DNA from: a virus
Virus record (IMG/VR): IMGVR_UViG_3300046532_001357
Coordinates: 1-23,207 of that record
Direction: 5' to 3' (one strand)
DNA length: 23,207 nt
A program made the translations under genes and the position numbers. The notes under the pieces are model-generated. The model was not told the DNA's origin, did not search any database, and saw only the letters and a program-made list of their open reading frames with translations. Shown here piece after piece: positions 1 to 7,250 of this stretch (the stretch's first letter is position 1; each line of letters opens with the position of its first letter).

Positions 1-162
1 ATTGTAAACCTTTCACCTTCGGAAGAATGGATGGAACGTATAGTAGAAATACATCCTATGAAACAAATCTTTTGGGCTACCATAGTGCAAGTCTGTGTTT
101 TTGGATTCATGATGTTAGCATTCTCCTTAATAAACTTCTTTTTGAAAACACCTATATACTAG
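1..162 (+). CDS. Small membrane protein, 5' end cut by the window
   Basis: The frame is open from base 1 to a TAG at 160-162 and gives 53 residues with no start inside the window, so this is the C-terminal part of a gene. A charged stretch (SPSEEWMERIVEIHP) is followed by a hydrophobic segment of about 22 residues (around IFWATIVQVCVFGFMMLAF), then a short tail ending in PIY. That suggests one membrane-spanning helix near the C terminus. The next gene follows after 44 bases in the same direction. I do not recognise the family. The open frame alone is weak proof, but the membrane-like composition and the clean stop just before the next ribosome binding site support it. Confidence 0.5.
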   Translation: MVNLSPSEEWMERIVEIHPMKQIFWATIVQVCVFGFMMLAFSLINFFLKTPIY

Positions 163-206
163 GTAAGAATAATTTTACAACACACATATACACACAGGAG
201 AAACAT

Positions 207-425
207 ATGTCAAACACATCAAAATCAGGCTTCGAAATCCGAGCCGAACTACTATCCCTATCAGAAGGTCTTTTGACCTCTAACTACCAAAGGGAAGTCG
301 ACGCCATCTACGCCCACAACGATTCATTCCCAAATGATAAGAAGCCCTTACCATTAAGAGAAATCACAGGTGAAGAAGTTATTAGAACTGCAAGACAATT
401 GAATGAGTTCGTAACAGAGAAGTAA
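207..425 (+). CDS. Small conserved-type phage protein, 72 aa
   Basis: The start is the ATG at 207, which has AGGAG at 196-200 with a 6-base spacer. The same frame stays open upstream to base 27, but that part overlaps the preceding gene and has no ribosome binding site. The product is soluble and mostly helical, begins MSNTSKSGFEIRAELLSLSE, and ends in a segment (EITGEEVIRTARQLNEFV) of the kind found in short uncharacterised proteins near gene 55 in marine T4-like phages; that resemblance is from memory. Function unknown. It precedes the gp55 operon but is separated from it by a 143-base gap carrying an inverted repeat and a promoter, so it probably belongs to the upstream transcript. Confidence 0.75.
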   Translation: MSNTSKSGFEIRAELLSLSEGLLTSNYQREVDAIYAHNDSFPNDKKPLPLREITGEEVIRTARQLNEFVTEK

Positions 426-488
426 TCCTAGCTAAGTATATCCCCCTTGGGACATATTCATTTTATCACATATTTCTCAGAAGTCTAT

Positions 489-533
489 AGGCTTTTTAAA
501 ATAAACTTAATAAAGTATAAACTTAAAAAGCCT
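489..533. repeat. 11-bp perfect inverted repeat with internal direct repeats, upstream of gp55
   Basis: AGGCTTTTTAA at 489-499 is the exact reverse complement of TTAAAAAGCCT at 523-533. Inside and overlapping the right arm, ATAAACTTAA occurs twice, at 501-510 and 517-526. The right arm ends one base before the -35 box of the gp55 promoter (535-540). No run of T follows the stem on the + strand, so it does not look like a classical terminator of the upstream gene. An operator or an mRNA-end hairpin is possible. This palindrome fills most of the 426-568 gap. Confidence 0.6.
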
Positions 534-534
534 C

Positions 535-562
535 TTACAATACGACGATAAACAGGTATAAT
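535..562 (+). promoter_or_regulatory. Sigma70-type promoter for the gp55 operon
   Basis: The -35-like TTACAA at 535-540 and a perfect TATAAT at 557-562 are separated by 16 bases. The predicted start of transcription, seven bases after the -10 box, is base 569, the A of the gp55 ATG. The gp55 start lacks a well-placed Shine-Dalgarno sequence; the only candidate is AGG at 554-556, 12 bases away and inside the promoter. A leaderless message is therefore predicted. This is a pattern call; no transcription data were available. Confidence 0.6.
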
Positions 563-568
563 GTATAC

Positions 569-1129
569 ATGACTACGAAAAAAGACCCCAAGAAAGCAGA
601 ACACTACGTCAATAACAAAGAGTTTACCGCTGCAGTTGCAGAGTTCAACACCCTAGTTAAAGAAGCAGTTGCTGCAAACCAAGTACCACCACGTATGACT
701 GAATATATCGGAGAGTGTATCTATAAGATTGCAACTCGATTATCCACTCGACCTAACTTCATCAACTATACTTACCGTGACGAAATGATTTGTGATGCAA
801 TCGAAAATTGTATCCAATATATCCGTAACTTTAACGTTGAAAAATCAAGTAATGCATTTGCCTATGTTACTCAGATTTGTTACTATGCATTCTTAAGAAG
901 AATTCAGAAAGAAAAGAAACAGGTCTACATCAAACAAGCGCAAATCATGGAATCATCTATTACCTTAGATTCATTCTCTACTATCGATGGTCAACATGAC
1001 CCCACCCTTTCCAACTCTAATGTAGATTGGATGCAAGAGAATATGAATCGTGTAGAATATGAACCACGAAAATCCAAAAACAAAAAAGTAAAAAAAGAAA
1101 AGTCACTAGAGAAATTCACTAAAGAATGA
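569..1129 (+). CDS. gp55: Late-transcription sigma factor gp55
   Basis: The product is 186 aa, essentially the length of T4 gp55 (185 aa). It shows the typical gp55 core around MTEYIGECIYKIATRLSTRP, then YRDEMICDAIENCIQYIRNF and NAFAYVTQICYYAFLRRI, which correspond to the sigma region 2-like helices that bind core RNA polymerase and read the late -10 box. The C terminus is lysine-rich and degenerate apart from a short tail. In T4, gp55 directs host RNA polymerase to TATAAATA late promoters, with gp33 and the gp45 clamp acting as co-activator and activator. Matching ATAAATA boxes occur elsewhere in this window, and gp45 is encoded at 13009. Its stop overlaps the gp47 start (ATGA), so the two are translationally coupled. 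Confidence 0.93.
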   Translation: MTTKKDPKKAEHYVNNKEFTAAVAEFNTLVKEAVAANQVPPRMTEYIGECIYKIATRLSTRPNFINYTYRDEMICDAIENCIQYIRNFNVEKSSNAFAYVTQICYYAFLRRIQKEKKQVYIKQAQIMESSITLDSFSTIDGQHDPTLSNSNVDWMQENMNRVEYEPRKSKNKKVKKEKSLEKFTKE

Positions 1130-2196
1130 AGATAGCGATTCTAAACGATACCCATTGTGGTGTCCGCTCTGATATGATTCAAATGTCTCAGTATCAAGGA
1201 CGTTTTTATGAGGAAGTATTCTTTCCATATCTAGACGAGCATAACATCAAACAGATTATCCACATGGGTGATTACTTTGATAGACGTAAGTATGTAAACT
1301 TTGCATCGATGAAAGCAAACATCGAACACTTTGTTAAACCAATGAACGAAAGGGGAATCAAGATGGACTTGATTCTAGGTAACCATGATACATACTATAA
1401 GAATACAAACGATGTTAATAGCCCAGAACTATTATTATATAATGAACCTAACATTACCGTATATGCCGACCCTATTGTAAACGAATATGATGACTTTCCA
1501 ATTGCACTTGTTCCATGGATTAATTCCGAGAACTATGCAGACATGGTAGACTTCATGCAGAAGGCAGCTGCCACTCACTGTATGGGTCACTTCGAGATAG
1601 AAGGTGCATTACTATTACCTAACATGACATGTCAACACGGACTGGATGTATCGTATCTTAAGAGATTCGAACAAGTCTATAGTGGCCACTTCCATCATAA
1701 ATCAGAAGTAAAGAATGTCAGATACCTAGGTTCACAAATGGAATTCACTTGGTCAGATTATAATGACAAGAAGTACTTCCACATTTTTGATACAGAAACA
1801 AAGGAACTTACACCAGTTCATAATCCTTTAACAATGTTTGAGAAAGGATATTACGATGATGCTAAGATAGAAAATTTCGAGGCCCTTCAAGATATGGATT
1901 TCTCAAGATTCGAAGGCAAATTTGTAAAGGTTATTGTGGTTAACAAAGACAATCCTTATTGGTTTGATTCATACCTAGATAAGGTACATGCATCTAATCC
2001 GATACACGTTGCAGTTGTAGATGACAACAAACACATGGACTTCTTTGACGATGATGAAATCGAAGGAGTCGACGATACCCTAACCATATTATCCAAGTAT
2101 GTTGATGGGTTAGAGATACAAGGAAAGAAAGAAAAGCTCGACGAGATAATGAAGTCCTTATATAATGAAGCATTGGATGAACATACCTACTTATGA
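1126..2196 (+). CDS. gp47: Recombination nuclease subunit gp47 (SbcD/Mre11-like)
   Basis: The product is 356 aa. The calcineurin-like phosphoesterase motifs of Mre11/SbcD are all present: DTH at residues 8-10, GDYFDRR at 48-54, GNHD at 85-88, GHFE from 154 with H155, and the late metal-binding GHFHH at 187-191 (H188, H190). With gp46 it forms the ATP-dependent nuclease that resects DNA ends, supporting recombination-dependent replication and host DNA breakdown in T4-like phages. It starts within the gp55 stop codon (ATGA) and its own stop overlaps the gp46 start in the same way. The three genes therefore form a tightly coupled operon. Confidence 0.96.
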   Translation: MKIAILNDTHCGVRSDMIQMSQYQGRFYEEVFFPYLDEHNIKQIIHMGDYFDRRKYVNFASMKANIEHFVKPMNERGIKMDLILGNHDTYYKNTNDVNSPELLLYNEPNITVYADPIVNEYDDFPIALVPWINSENYADMVDFMQKAAATHCMGHFEIEGALLLPNMTCQHGLDVSYLKRFEQVYSGHFHHKSEVKNVRYLGSQMEFTWSDYNDKKYFHIFDTETKELTPVHNPLTMFEKGYYDDAKIENFEALQDMDFSRFEGKFVKVIVVNKDNPYWFDSYLDKVHASNPIHVAVVDDNKHMDFFDDDEIEGVDDTLTILSKYVDGLEIQGKKEKLDEIMKSLYNEALDEHTYL

Positions 2197-3908
2197 TAAT
2201 ATTTGAAACGGTACGATGGAAAAACTTACTTTCATCGGGTAATAAATTTACTGAAATAGAATTAAACGGTCACCAAACCACACTCATTCTAGGTGAGAAT
2301 GGTGCTGGTAAATCCACACTGTTAGACGCATTATGTTTTGCATTGTATGGACGTGGGTTCAGAAACCTTAAGAAAGAATTACTTATTAATAGTATCAATG
2401 AGAAAGGATTGGTAGTAGAATGTGAATTCAAAGTAGGTAAAAAACAATACAAGATTATCCGTGGCGCAAAACCAAACATCTTTGAACTGTACGTAGATAG
2501 TGTATTTGTAAACCAAGACGCAACAGTAAGAGACTATCAAGACCATCTAGAACGTAACATTCTAAAGATGTCTTACAGGTCATTTACACAGGTTGCAATC
2601 CTAGGTTCTGCTAACTTCACACCCTTTATGCAATTAAGAGCAAAGGATAGAAGGAAATTAGTTGAAGACCTACTAGACATCAACATTTTTACTACTATGA
2701 TGCAACTACTTCGTAAGAAGAAGTCAGCTCATGCAATCGAACTGAAGGATACCCAACATCAAGTTGAAATTCTAGAAGAAAGACTCAGTGGCTTAAACGA
2801 ACAAGTTAAAGTGATGACTGAGAATAGGATGCAAAAGATTACTCAATTCGAACAAACTATAATAGATACCAACGTTCACATCGGTGAGCTGATGGATGTC
2901 ATAGATATTAACGGAAAGGAAATTAAAGAGATTCAATCTACCATTTCCGACAAAGATTCCATCACCAAGAAGTTGAAAGACTTACAGGATATGGAAAAAC
3001 AACTTACAAATGCTCGTAAGAAAGCACTGAAAGAAGTTGAGTTTTATGAAGAGAATGACGAATGTCCAACATGTAAACAAGGGTTAGATGAAGAACACAA
3101 GGAAGAGCATCTCAAGTCAAAGACAAAGAAGGCAACGGAGATTGCATCAGCACTCCAGCAAATTGAAACTGGAACTACCGATTCAACAAACAGACTCATC
3201 GAAATCAGTACTATCCAACACGACATTGATGACATCCAACGACAAATAGGATTGCATCAAACAGAAATCCTATCCAATCAAAAGTACATTCAAAAAATCA
3301 ATGGTGAAATTGAGGGAATGAAAATTGAATCCACTAGTGGCACAGACGTACATGAACGTATTGCTAAAGGTGAAGATGAACTGGATGTCCTACATACCAA
3401 ACACAAAAGCTTAGTTGACAAGACTCACTACTATGAGATTGCAACCATGTTGCTCAGAGACCAAGGTGTTAAAGAGAAGATTATTAAACAGTACGTTCCC
3501 ATCATGAACAAACTTATTAATAAGTATCTAGCACAACTTGAGTTCTATGTTGGATTCGAACTAGATGAATCCTTTGACGAAACAATCAAATCAAGATTCC
3601 GTGACGTATTCAAATACGAAAACTTTTCACAAGGTGAGAAGATGAGAATCGACCTTGCACTACTATTCACATGGAGAAGTGTTGCAAGAATGAAGAACAG
3701 TGTAAACACTAACTTGCTTATTCTAGATGAGGTATTCGACTCGTCACTAGACGTTACAGGAACAGATGAATTCTTAAAGCTATTAAATACCTTGACAGAT
3801 GGAGTGAATGCATTCATAATTAGTCATAAAGGTGATACATTATACGATAAGTTCAGCAATGTATTGAGATTTGAGAAGCATAAAAATTTCTCTAGACTCG
3901 CAGACTAG
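2193..3908 (+). CDS. gp46: Recombination nuclease ATPase subunit gp46 (SbcC/Rad50-like)
   Basis: The 571-aa product is close to T4 gp46 (560 aa). The order of parts is that of SbcC/Rad50: Walker A GENGAGKST at residues 34-42, a first coiled-coil arm, the zinc-hook CPTC at 291-294, a second coiled-coil arm, the ABC signature FSQGEKM at 478-484, and Walker B LLILDE at 508-513. It is the ATPase and DNA-tethering partner of gp47. The start overlaps the gp47 stop by four bases. The C-terminal codons are followed at once by a late-type box (3909-3917), where a new transcription unit appears to begin. Confidence 0.96.
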   Translation: MIIFETVRWKNLLSSGNKFTEIELNGHQTTLILGENGAGKSTLLDALCFALYGRGFRNLKKELLINSINEKGLVVECEFKVGKKQYKIIRGAKPNIFELYVDSVFVNQDATVRDYQDHLERNILKMSYRSFTQVAILGSANFTPFMQLRAKDRRKLVEDLLDINIFTTMMQLLRKKKSAHAIELKDTQHQVEILEERLSGLNEQVKVMTENRMQKITQFEQTIIDTNVHIGELMDVIDINGKEIKEIQSTISDKDSITKKLKDLQDMEKQLTNARKKALKEVEFYEENDECPTCKQGLDEEHKEEHLKSKTKKATEIASALQQIETGTTDSTNRLIEISTIQHDIDDIQRQIGLHQTEILSNQKYIQKINGEIEGMKIESTSGTDVHERIAKGEDELDVLHTKHKSLVDKTHYYEIATMLLRDQGVKEKIIKQYVPIMNKLINKYLAQLEFYVGFELDESFDETIKSRFRDVFKYENFSQGEKMRIDLALLFTWRSVARMKNSVNTNLLILDEVFDSSLDVTGTDEFLKLLNTLTDGVNAFIISHKGDTLYDKFSNVLRFEKHKNFSRLAD

Positions 3909-3917
3909 CATAAATAG
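3909..3917 (+). promoter_or_regulatory. Late-type promoter (ATAAATA box) for the 511-aa protein
   Basis: CATAAATAG at 3909-3917 contains ATAAATA (3910-3916), seven of the eight bases of the T4 late consensus TATAAATA. If transcription starts six bases after the box, as in T4, the first base is 3922, exactly the A of the next ATG. No Shine-Dalgarno sequence precedes that ATG. The overlap with the gp46 stop region and the match to the phage's own gp55 support the call. Confidence 0.55.
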
Positions 3918-3921
3918 TTAT

Positions 3922-5457
3922 ATGAAATCATTTAACCAAGTAGTAAACGACGAGATAGACTTGACCATCAAAGTTGGCAACCGAGTCCACAATATCACTG
4001 AAAATGTTAATGTTGCATTGAATCTCGATGAGGGGTCTATTGGACTGGATGATTTATTCAAGAGAAAAAACAGAACAACATTCATCAACAGAGCAGAGAG
4101 TGGTGAGCTGGTAACCATGACTGGAGAAAAAATCTCCATCAAGGACAAATCTTTTTGGACACAACTCAAGAGTGACCTTCTTGCAGCTAATGATGAAGCT
4201 GACATTCCACACTTTGGAAAATCGGGAGGCCTCATCAAGAAAGCATTAGGTGTTACTGCAGGCAACATTGATAAGATTGCAAATGGTATGTCAACTCATA
4301 CTGGTAAAAACCCATCAGGCGAAGACTGGGAATCTGTTATTGCATGTGCAGTTAATAGAATCAAAGGTCATAAGGATTGGATGACAGGGCCCGAATGGAA
4401 TAGGGCTCAAAAGTTTTGGCCAGATTGGGAAGACCAAGCAATGTTACTGGGAGCTGATTTCATTAAGACACTCAAAGTCAACAAACTAACACAATTGGGT
4501 GCATCAACTCTACCGATTAGTCAAGCTTGGATGGATGCTGGCGCAACAAACAAGACACCTAAAACAGATTTAATAGACAATGGTAATACTAATATTTCAC
4601 TCAAGAAAGCTGGTGGTTCACAATTATTGTCCGCAGGTAAGAATGAAACTATTGCAACAGTTCAAGCTGCAATGAGCAGTTTTACAGATAGTCCAAGTGG
4701 ACAGAAGGTTGTAAACTCACTTCTAACTGATATTGAATCGAAGATGATTACATTACAAGAGAAGGGAACTATCGACTCTCTTAATAAGCTTGCAGACCAA
4801 GACCCTAAAACATTATCTAAGAAAGACTTAGATAGAATTGCAGAGATGGAACAGGGTCAAATAAATGCAAAATATCTCACAGATAAACTACAAGATATGT
4901 TTAATAATTCTTCCGATATGAAGAAGTTCTTTTGTTGGGAAGCTGCAACAGGTTCGGTCAAGTTCAAAGATAGTCCCGACGCAATTGCAGATGTTATTGC
5001 AACCTTTAAGGAATCGGGTTCACTTAAGAGTACACTAACACTAGACTCACCAAACAACGCAGGTTCAAAACTTGCTGCAGGAAATAGTTTCTATGTATCG
5101 TTTAAGACTGGTGGTGGAAAATCCAAACCATATCTTGCACTAAGAAGTAAGAAAATATCTTTAAAAAACTCCTATGCAGATGATACTTTTCGTAGTATAA
5201 TAATGGAAGAAATGAGTAAAGAAGGTTTTCTCACAGAAGAAATGTCACAACTTGATGAGTTTGCTATGCTGAAACGTCTTGGAAACAAAGTCAAAGCACA
5301 AGCTAAGAAAGTTTTAGATGCAATTGTTGGAAGACTTAAGAGTGCCTTTACATGGATTAAGAAACAGGGTGCAAAGATGTGGAGTGCAATACTCAACTTC
5401 TTCGACCTTAAAATCCAACGTGTGAGTATTAAGAGTGGTGGAAACTTCCCTCTATAA
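3922..5457 (+). CDS. Unknown 511-aa phage protein, late-type promoter
   Basis: The frame is open from 3871, but the upstream part lies inside gp46. ATG 3922 follows directly after the late-type box and is the better start. The 511-aa product begins MKSFNQVVNDEIDLTIKV and is soluble-looking. It has a central helical part (about residues 240-330), a segment around residues 330-410 with FFCWEAATG and FYVSFKTGGGKSKPYLALR that hints at an alpha/beta fold, and a basic amphipathic C-terminal region (about 450-495, rich in K with W). There is no signal peptide or convincing membrane helix. I do not recognise a named family. Late expression would fit a virion, internal head or DNA-packaging role, but this is inference. 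Confidence 0.85.
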   Translation: MKSFNQVVNDEIDLTIKVGNRVHNITENVNVALNLDEGSIGLDDLFKRKNRTTFINRAESGELVTMTGEKISIKDKSFWTQLKSDLLAANDEADIPHFGKSGGLIKKALGVTAGNIDKIANGMSTHTGKNPSGEDWESVIACAVNRIKGHKDWMTGPEWNRAQKFWPDWEDQAMLLGADFIKTLKVNKLTQLGASTLPISQAWMDAGATNKTPKTDLIDNGNTNISLKKAGGSQLLSAGKNETIATVQAAMSSFTDSPSGQKVVNSLLTDIESKMITLQEKGTIDSLNKLADQDPKTLSKKDLDRIAEMEQGQINAKYLTDKLQDMFNNSSDMKKFFCWEAATGSVKFKDSPDAIADVIATFKESGSLKSTLTLDSPNNAGSKLAAGNSFYVSFKTGGGKSKPYLALRSKKISLKNSYADDTFRSIIMEEMSKEGFLTEEMSQLDEFAMLKRLGNKVKAQAKKVLDAIVGRLKSAFTWIKKQGAKMWSAILNFFDLKIQRVSIKSGGNFPL

Positions 5458-5469
5458 CAGGAAATAAAT

Positions 5470-6084
5470 ATGTATGAATTGATAGAAGAAGCAAGTAAGG
5501 TTTTAAGAACACCCCCACAAAAATTTGATTTCGAAACTCGAACAGATGCAGAAGAGATAGAGAAAGCTCTGTCTGACGCAATGGCAAACTTTGGTGGTAT
5601 AGGTTTGAGTGCAAACCAAGTAGGACTTGATGCAAGAGTTTTTGTAATGAAATCACAAGACCAAGGTGTTGTTGCATTTTTCAATCCCGAGATAACAAAG
5701 TTATCACAAGAAACAGATTTAATGAAAGAAGGTTGCTTATCGTTTCCCGATATGTACCTTATGATAAAACGTGCAAAGATGATAGAGTTAAAGTATCAGA
5801 ATGCACTAGGTGAAGACAAGGTTGTTACCCTAGAAGGTTTAGCATCTAGATGTGTCCAACATGAAGTTGACCATCTTAATGGTATCATCTTCTTACAACG
5901 TGCTTCAAGATTGAAACTAGACCGTGCGTTGAAATCACGACCTAAAGAAAGAGCGAGAAGAATAGACTATGAAAAACGACAAGCACTTGCAAAATACATT
6001 CAAAGTGTATCAGCCGATAAAGCTTCAGAATATGTTGAGTCCAACGGACTGCCAGAGTCTGATAAGATATCATCTAACGCATAA
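5470..6084 (+). CDS. def: Peptide deformylase
   Basis: The 204-aa product carries the three peptide deformylase motifs: GIGLSANQ at residues 43-50 (motif I), EGCLS at 87-91 (motif II, metal-binding C89) and HEVDH at 131-135 (motif III, two histidine ligands and the catalytic glutamate). It removes the formyl group from new N-terminal methionines. The start has AGGAA at 5459-5463 with a 6-base spacer. Deformylases are frequent in marine T4-like phages, where many are short. This one continues about 60 residues past motif III with a charged helical tail (KSRPKERARRIDYEKRQ), nearer or beyond bacterial length. Its last 116 bases are also read in another frame as the start of the next gene. Confidence 0.94.
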   Translation: MYELIEEASKVLRTPPQKFDFETRTDAEEIEKALSDAMANFGGIGLSANQVGLDARVFVMKSQDQGVVAFFNPEITKLSQETDLMKEGCLSFPDMYLMIKRAKMIELKYQNALGEDKVVTLEGLASRCVQHEVDHLNGIIFLQRASRLKLDRALKSRPKERARRIDYEKRQALAKYIQSVSADKASEYVESNGLPESDKISSNA

Positions 6085-6637
6085 ACATTTAAGAACAGTT
6101 GGTGATGGTTCTGATTACCGTGCAATAGACTTCGTACACATACGAACTTCATGGGTTCGTGATTGTATTAGAAGAGCAGCTCAACAATGTACATCCCACA
6201 TATTCCAAGCAACAGGACAACATTTCTATCCCGAAATGATTGCTCTCAATGAATGGGACATAGGTGGAGTCCAAAAACCACACTTCGATACCTATTCTAA
6301 CTCAGAGATTAATGAGAATGCAGTACCCGAGGAAGGAAACTCTAGGGAATGGACTTGTATTCTGTATCTAAATGACAATTTCAATGGTGGTGAGACCTAT
6401 TTTCCACCCAGTGAGACCTATCCAATAGGCCATACGCATCCCATAGCACCCGCTGAGGGTCTTCTATTCCAAGGTCTTTACCTTGAACATGGCGTGAATA
6501 CTGTGAGAAGGGCCCCAAGACACACCATTTCAATGTGGTTTACCGACCTAGAATCCAAAATGATTATTGATGAGAGAATAAACCTCGACGAGAATCAACA
6601 CCAAATCCAAGAAAGAAACTCCCACATCCCCCGCTAA
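5969..6637 (+). CDS. 2-oxoglutarate/Fe(II)-dependent oxygenase (prolyl-4-hydroxylase type)
   Basis: The 222-aa product has the double-stranded beta-helix signature: iron ligands H105 and D107 (KPHFDTYS), a third histidine H174 (LEHGVNTV), and R184 ten residues later for 2-oxoglutarate. NGGETYFP at 139-146 and the C-terminal HTISMWF strand are typical. Such enzymes hydroxylate protein side chains or other substrates; the target here is unknown. The start at 5969 overlaps the deformylase by 116 bases. I keep it because the family normally has an N-terminal strand and 'LSPTDC' helix that the alternative ATG at 6032 would cut short. The nearest ribosome-binding sequence is a weak GAGAAG. Confidence 0.88.
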   Translation: MKNDKHLQNTFKVYQPIKLQNMLSPTDCQSLIRYHLTHKHLRTVGDGSDYRAIDFVHIRTSWVRDCIRRAAQQCTSHIFQATGQHFYPEMIALNEWDIGGVQKPHFDTYSNSEINENAVPEEGNSREWTCILYLNDNFNGGETYFPPSETYPIGHTHPIAPAEGLLFQGLYLEHGVNTVRRAPRHTISMWFTDLESKMIIDERINLDENQHQIQERNSHIPR

Positions 6638-6645
6638 ATCATGCC

Positions 6646-6675
6646 TTGACGATGCCTCTGGCTTTTTGTTATACT
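6646..6675 (+). promoter_or_regulatory. Promoter cassette copy 1
   Basis: TTGACG at 6646-6651 and TATACT at 6670-6675 are separated by 18 bases, with TG at 6667-6668 making an extended -10. The box is followed by ATGTATATAATGAAAAA, also found after copy 3 at 9943. The cassette shares CCTTGAC, ATGC, GGCT and a T-rich spacer with copies at 7193 and 9919. It starts nine bases after the oxygenase stop. Probably an early or middle promoter read by the host sigma70-type factor. Confidence 0.75.
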
Positions 6676-6708
6676 ATGTATATAATGAAAAATCAAGAGG
6701 AAAAAGAC

Positions 6709-6834
6709 ATGACTATTCAAGAAATCTGTTCAAAACTGAACGTAGAAAACATCAAATTGGTGTCAAAATATACTGGTGCCGAGGGTGTTTCCATGAAGGA
6801 ATACGCAGCTGCACTATTGAGGAGTCAGTCATAA
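6709..6834 (+). CDS. Small phage protein, 41 aa
   Basis: The start is ATG 6709, with AGAGGA at 6696-6701 and a 7-base spacer. The in-frame ATG at 6685 lies only ten bases after the promoter -10 box and has no binding site. The peptide begins MTIQEICSKLNVENIKLVSK and is small, soluble and helical, with no motif that I recognise. It starts a three-gene chain (6709, 6834, 6998) whose stops and starts share bases (TAATG). It may be a short regulator or host-takeover peptide, as many early T4-like small genes are, but nothing in the sequence proves this. Confidence 0.65.
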   Translation: MTIQEICSKLNVENIKLVSKYTGAEGVSMKEYAAALLRSQS

Positions 6835-6998
6835 TGAAACAGGATAAATTCTTAAGAGTATTGTCTTGGATTGAGTCCGACATAGGTGTTAAACTTACTA
6901 AGGACAATGTGATGCAACACTATAGAGAGATTATACGAATGCCAAATATTGGTAAGGTATATGTCAACCAACTTAGAACATATTTGGACACTGCATAA
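6834..6998 (+). CDS. Small phage protein, 54 aa
   Basis: ATG 6834 overlaps the preceding stop (TAATG) and has AGGAG at 6820-6824. The frame is open further upstream, but that part lies out of frame over the previous gene. The product begins MKQDKFLRVLSWIESDIGVK and continues with a helical, basic segment (TKDNVMQHYREIIRMPNIGKVYVNQLRTYLDTA) that could be a small helical nucleic-acid or protein-binding fold. I do not recognise it. Its stop overlaps the next ATG. Confidence 0.7.
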   Translation: MKQDKFLRVLSWIESDIGVKLTKDNVMQHYREIIRMPNIGKVYVNQLRTYLDTA

Positions 6999-7189
6999 TG
7001 GAACTAACTTACTTAAAAGAAATTACAGATTGGTCTGAGTCTAAAGTCTCAGTACCAAATCACACTTACATTGTAAACAAACAATTACAACTCGTAGGAT
7101 ATATCAAGACTGGAACCAAAGAAGAAATCATCTTCAAATCTCCAATGAAACAGTTTGCTAAATCAAGAAGGAAATTTATTACGCTCTGA
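6998..7189 (+). CDS. Small phage protein, 63 aa
   Basis: ATG 6998 overlaps the previous stop (TAATG), so translation is probably coupled. The product has the look of a small beta-rich fold: EITDWS, then PNHTYIVNKQLQLVGYIKTG and a basic C-terminal part ending KSRRKFITL. Short proteins with this 'NHTYI..LVGYIK.GT' pattern occur in marine T4-like phages in my recollection, without a known role. It is the last gene before the second promoter cassette. Confidence 0.7.
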   Translation: MELTYLKEITDWSESKVSVPNHTYIVNKQLQLVGYIKTGTKEEIIFKSPMKQFAKSRRKFITL

Positions 7190-7192
7190 GCC

Positions 7193-7222
7193 TTGACAAT
7201 GCATCAGCTATTTTGATATACT
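7193..7222 (+). promoter_or_regulatory. Promoter cassette copy 2
   Basis: A perfect TTGACA at 7193-7198, an 18-base spacer and TATACT at 7217-7222 with an extended TG at 7214-7215. The spacer repeats the ATGC ... GCTATTTTGA pattern of the other two copies. The predicted transcript start is near 7229, giving a leader of about 22 bases before ATG 7251. It begins four bases after the previous stop. Confidence 0.8.
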
Positions 7223-7250
7223 ATAGTCTGAATCGGGAAACAAATTAAAT

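Noticed and set aside
27-206. Upstream extension of the 72-aa gene to an ATG at base 27 (132 aa).
   Set aside because: It overlaps the better-supported frame ending at 162, has no ribosome binding site, and AGGAG at 196-200 points to ATG 207.
5464-5470. ATAAATA in front of the deformylase as a late promoter.
   Set aside because: It runs into the ATG itself, so the predicted transcript would start inside the gene, and a normal AGGAA site already explains the start.
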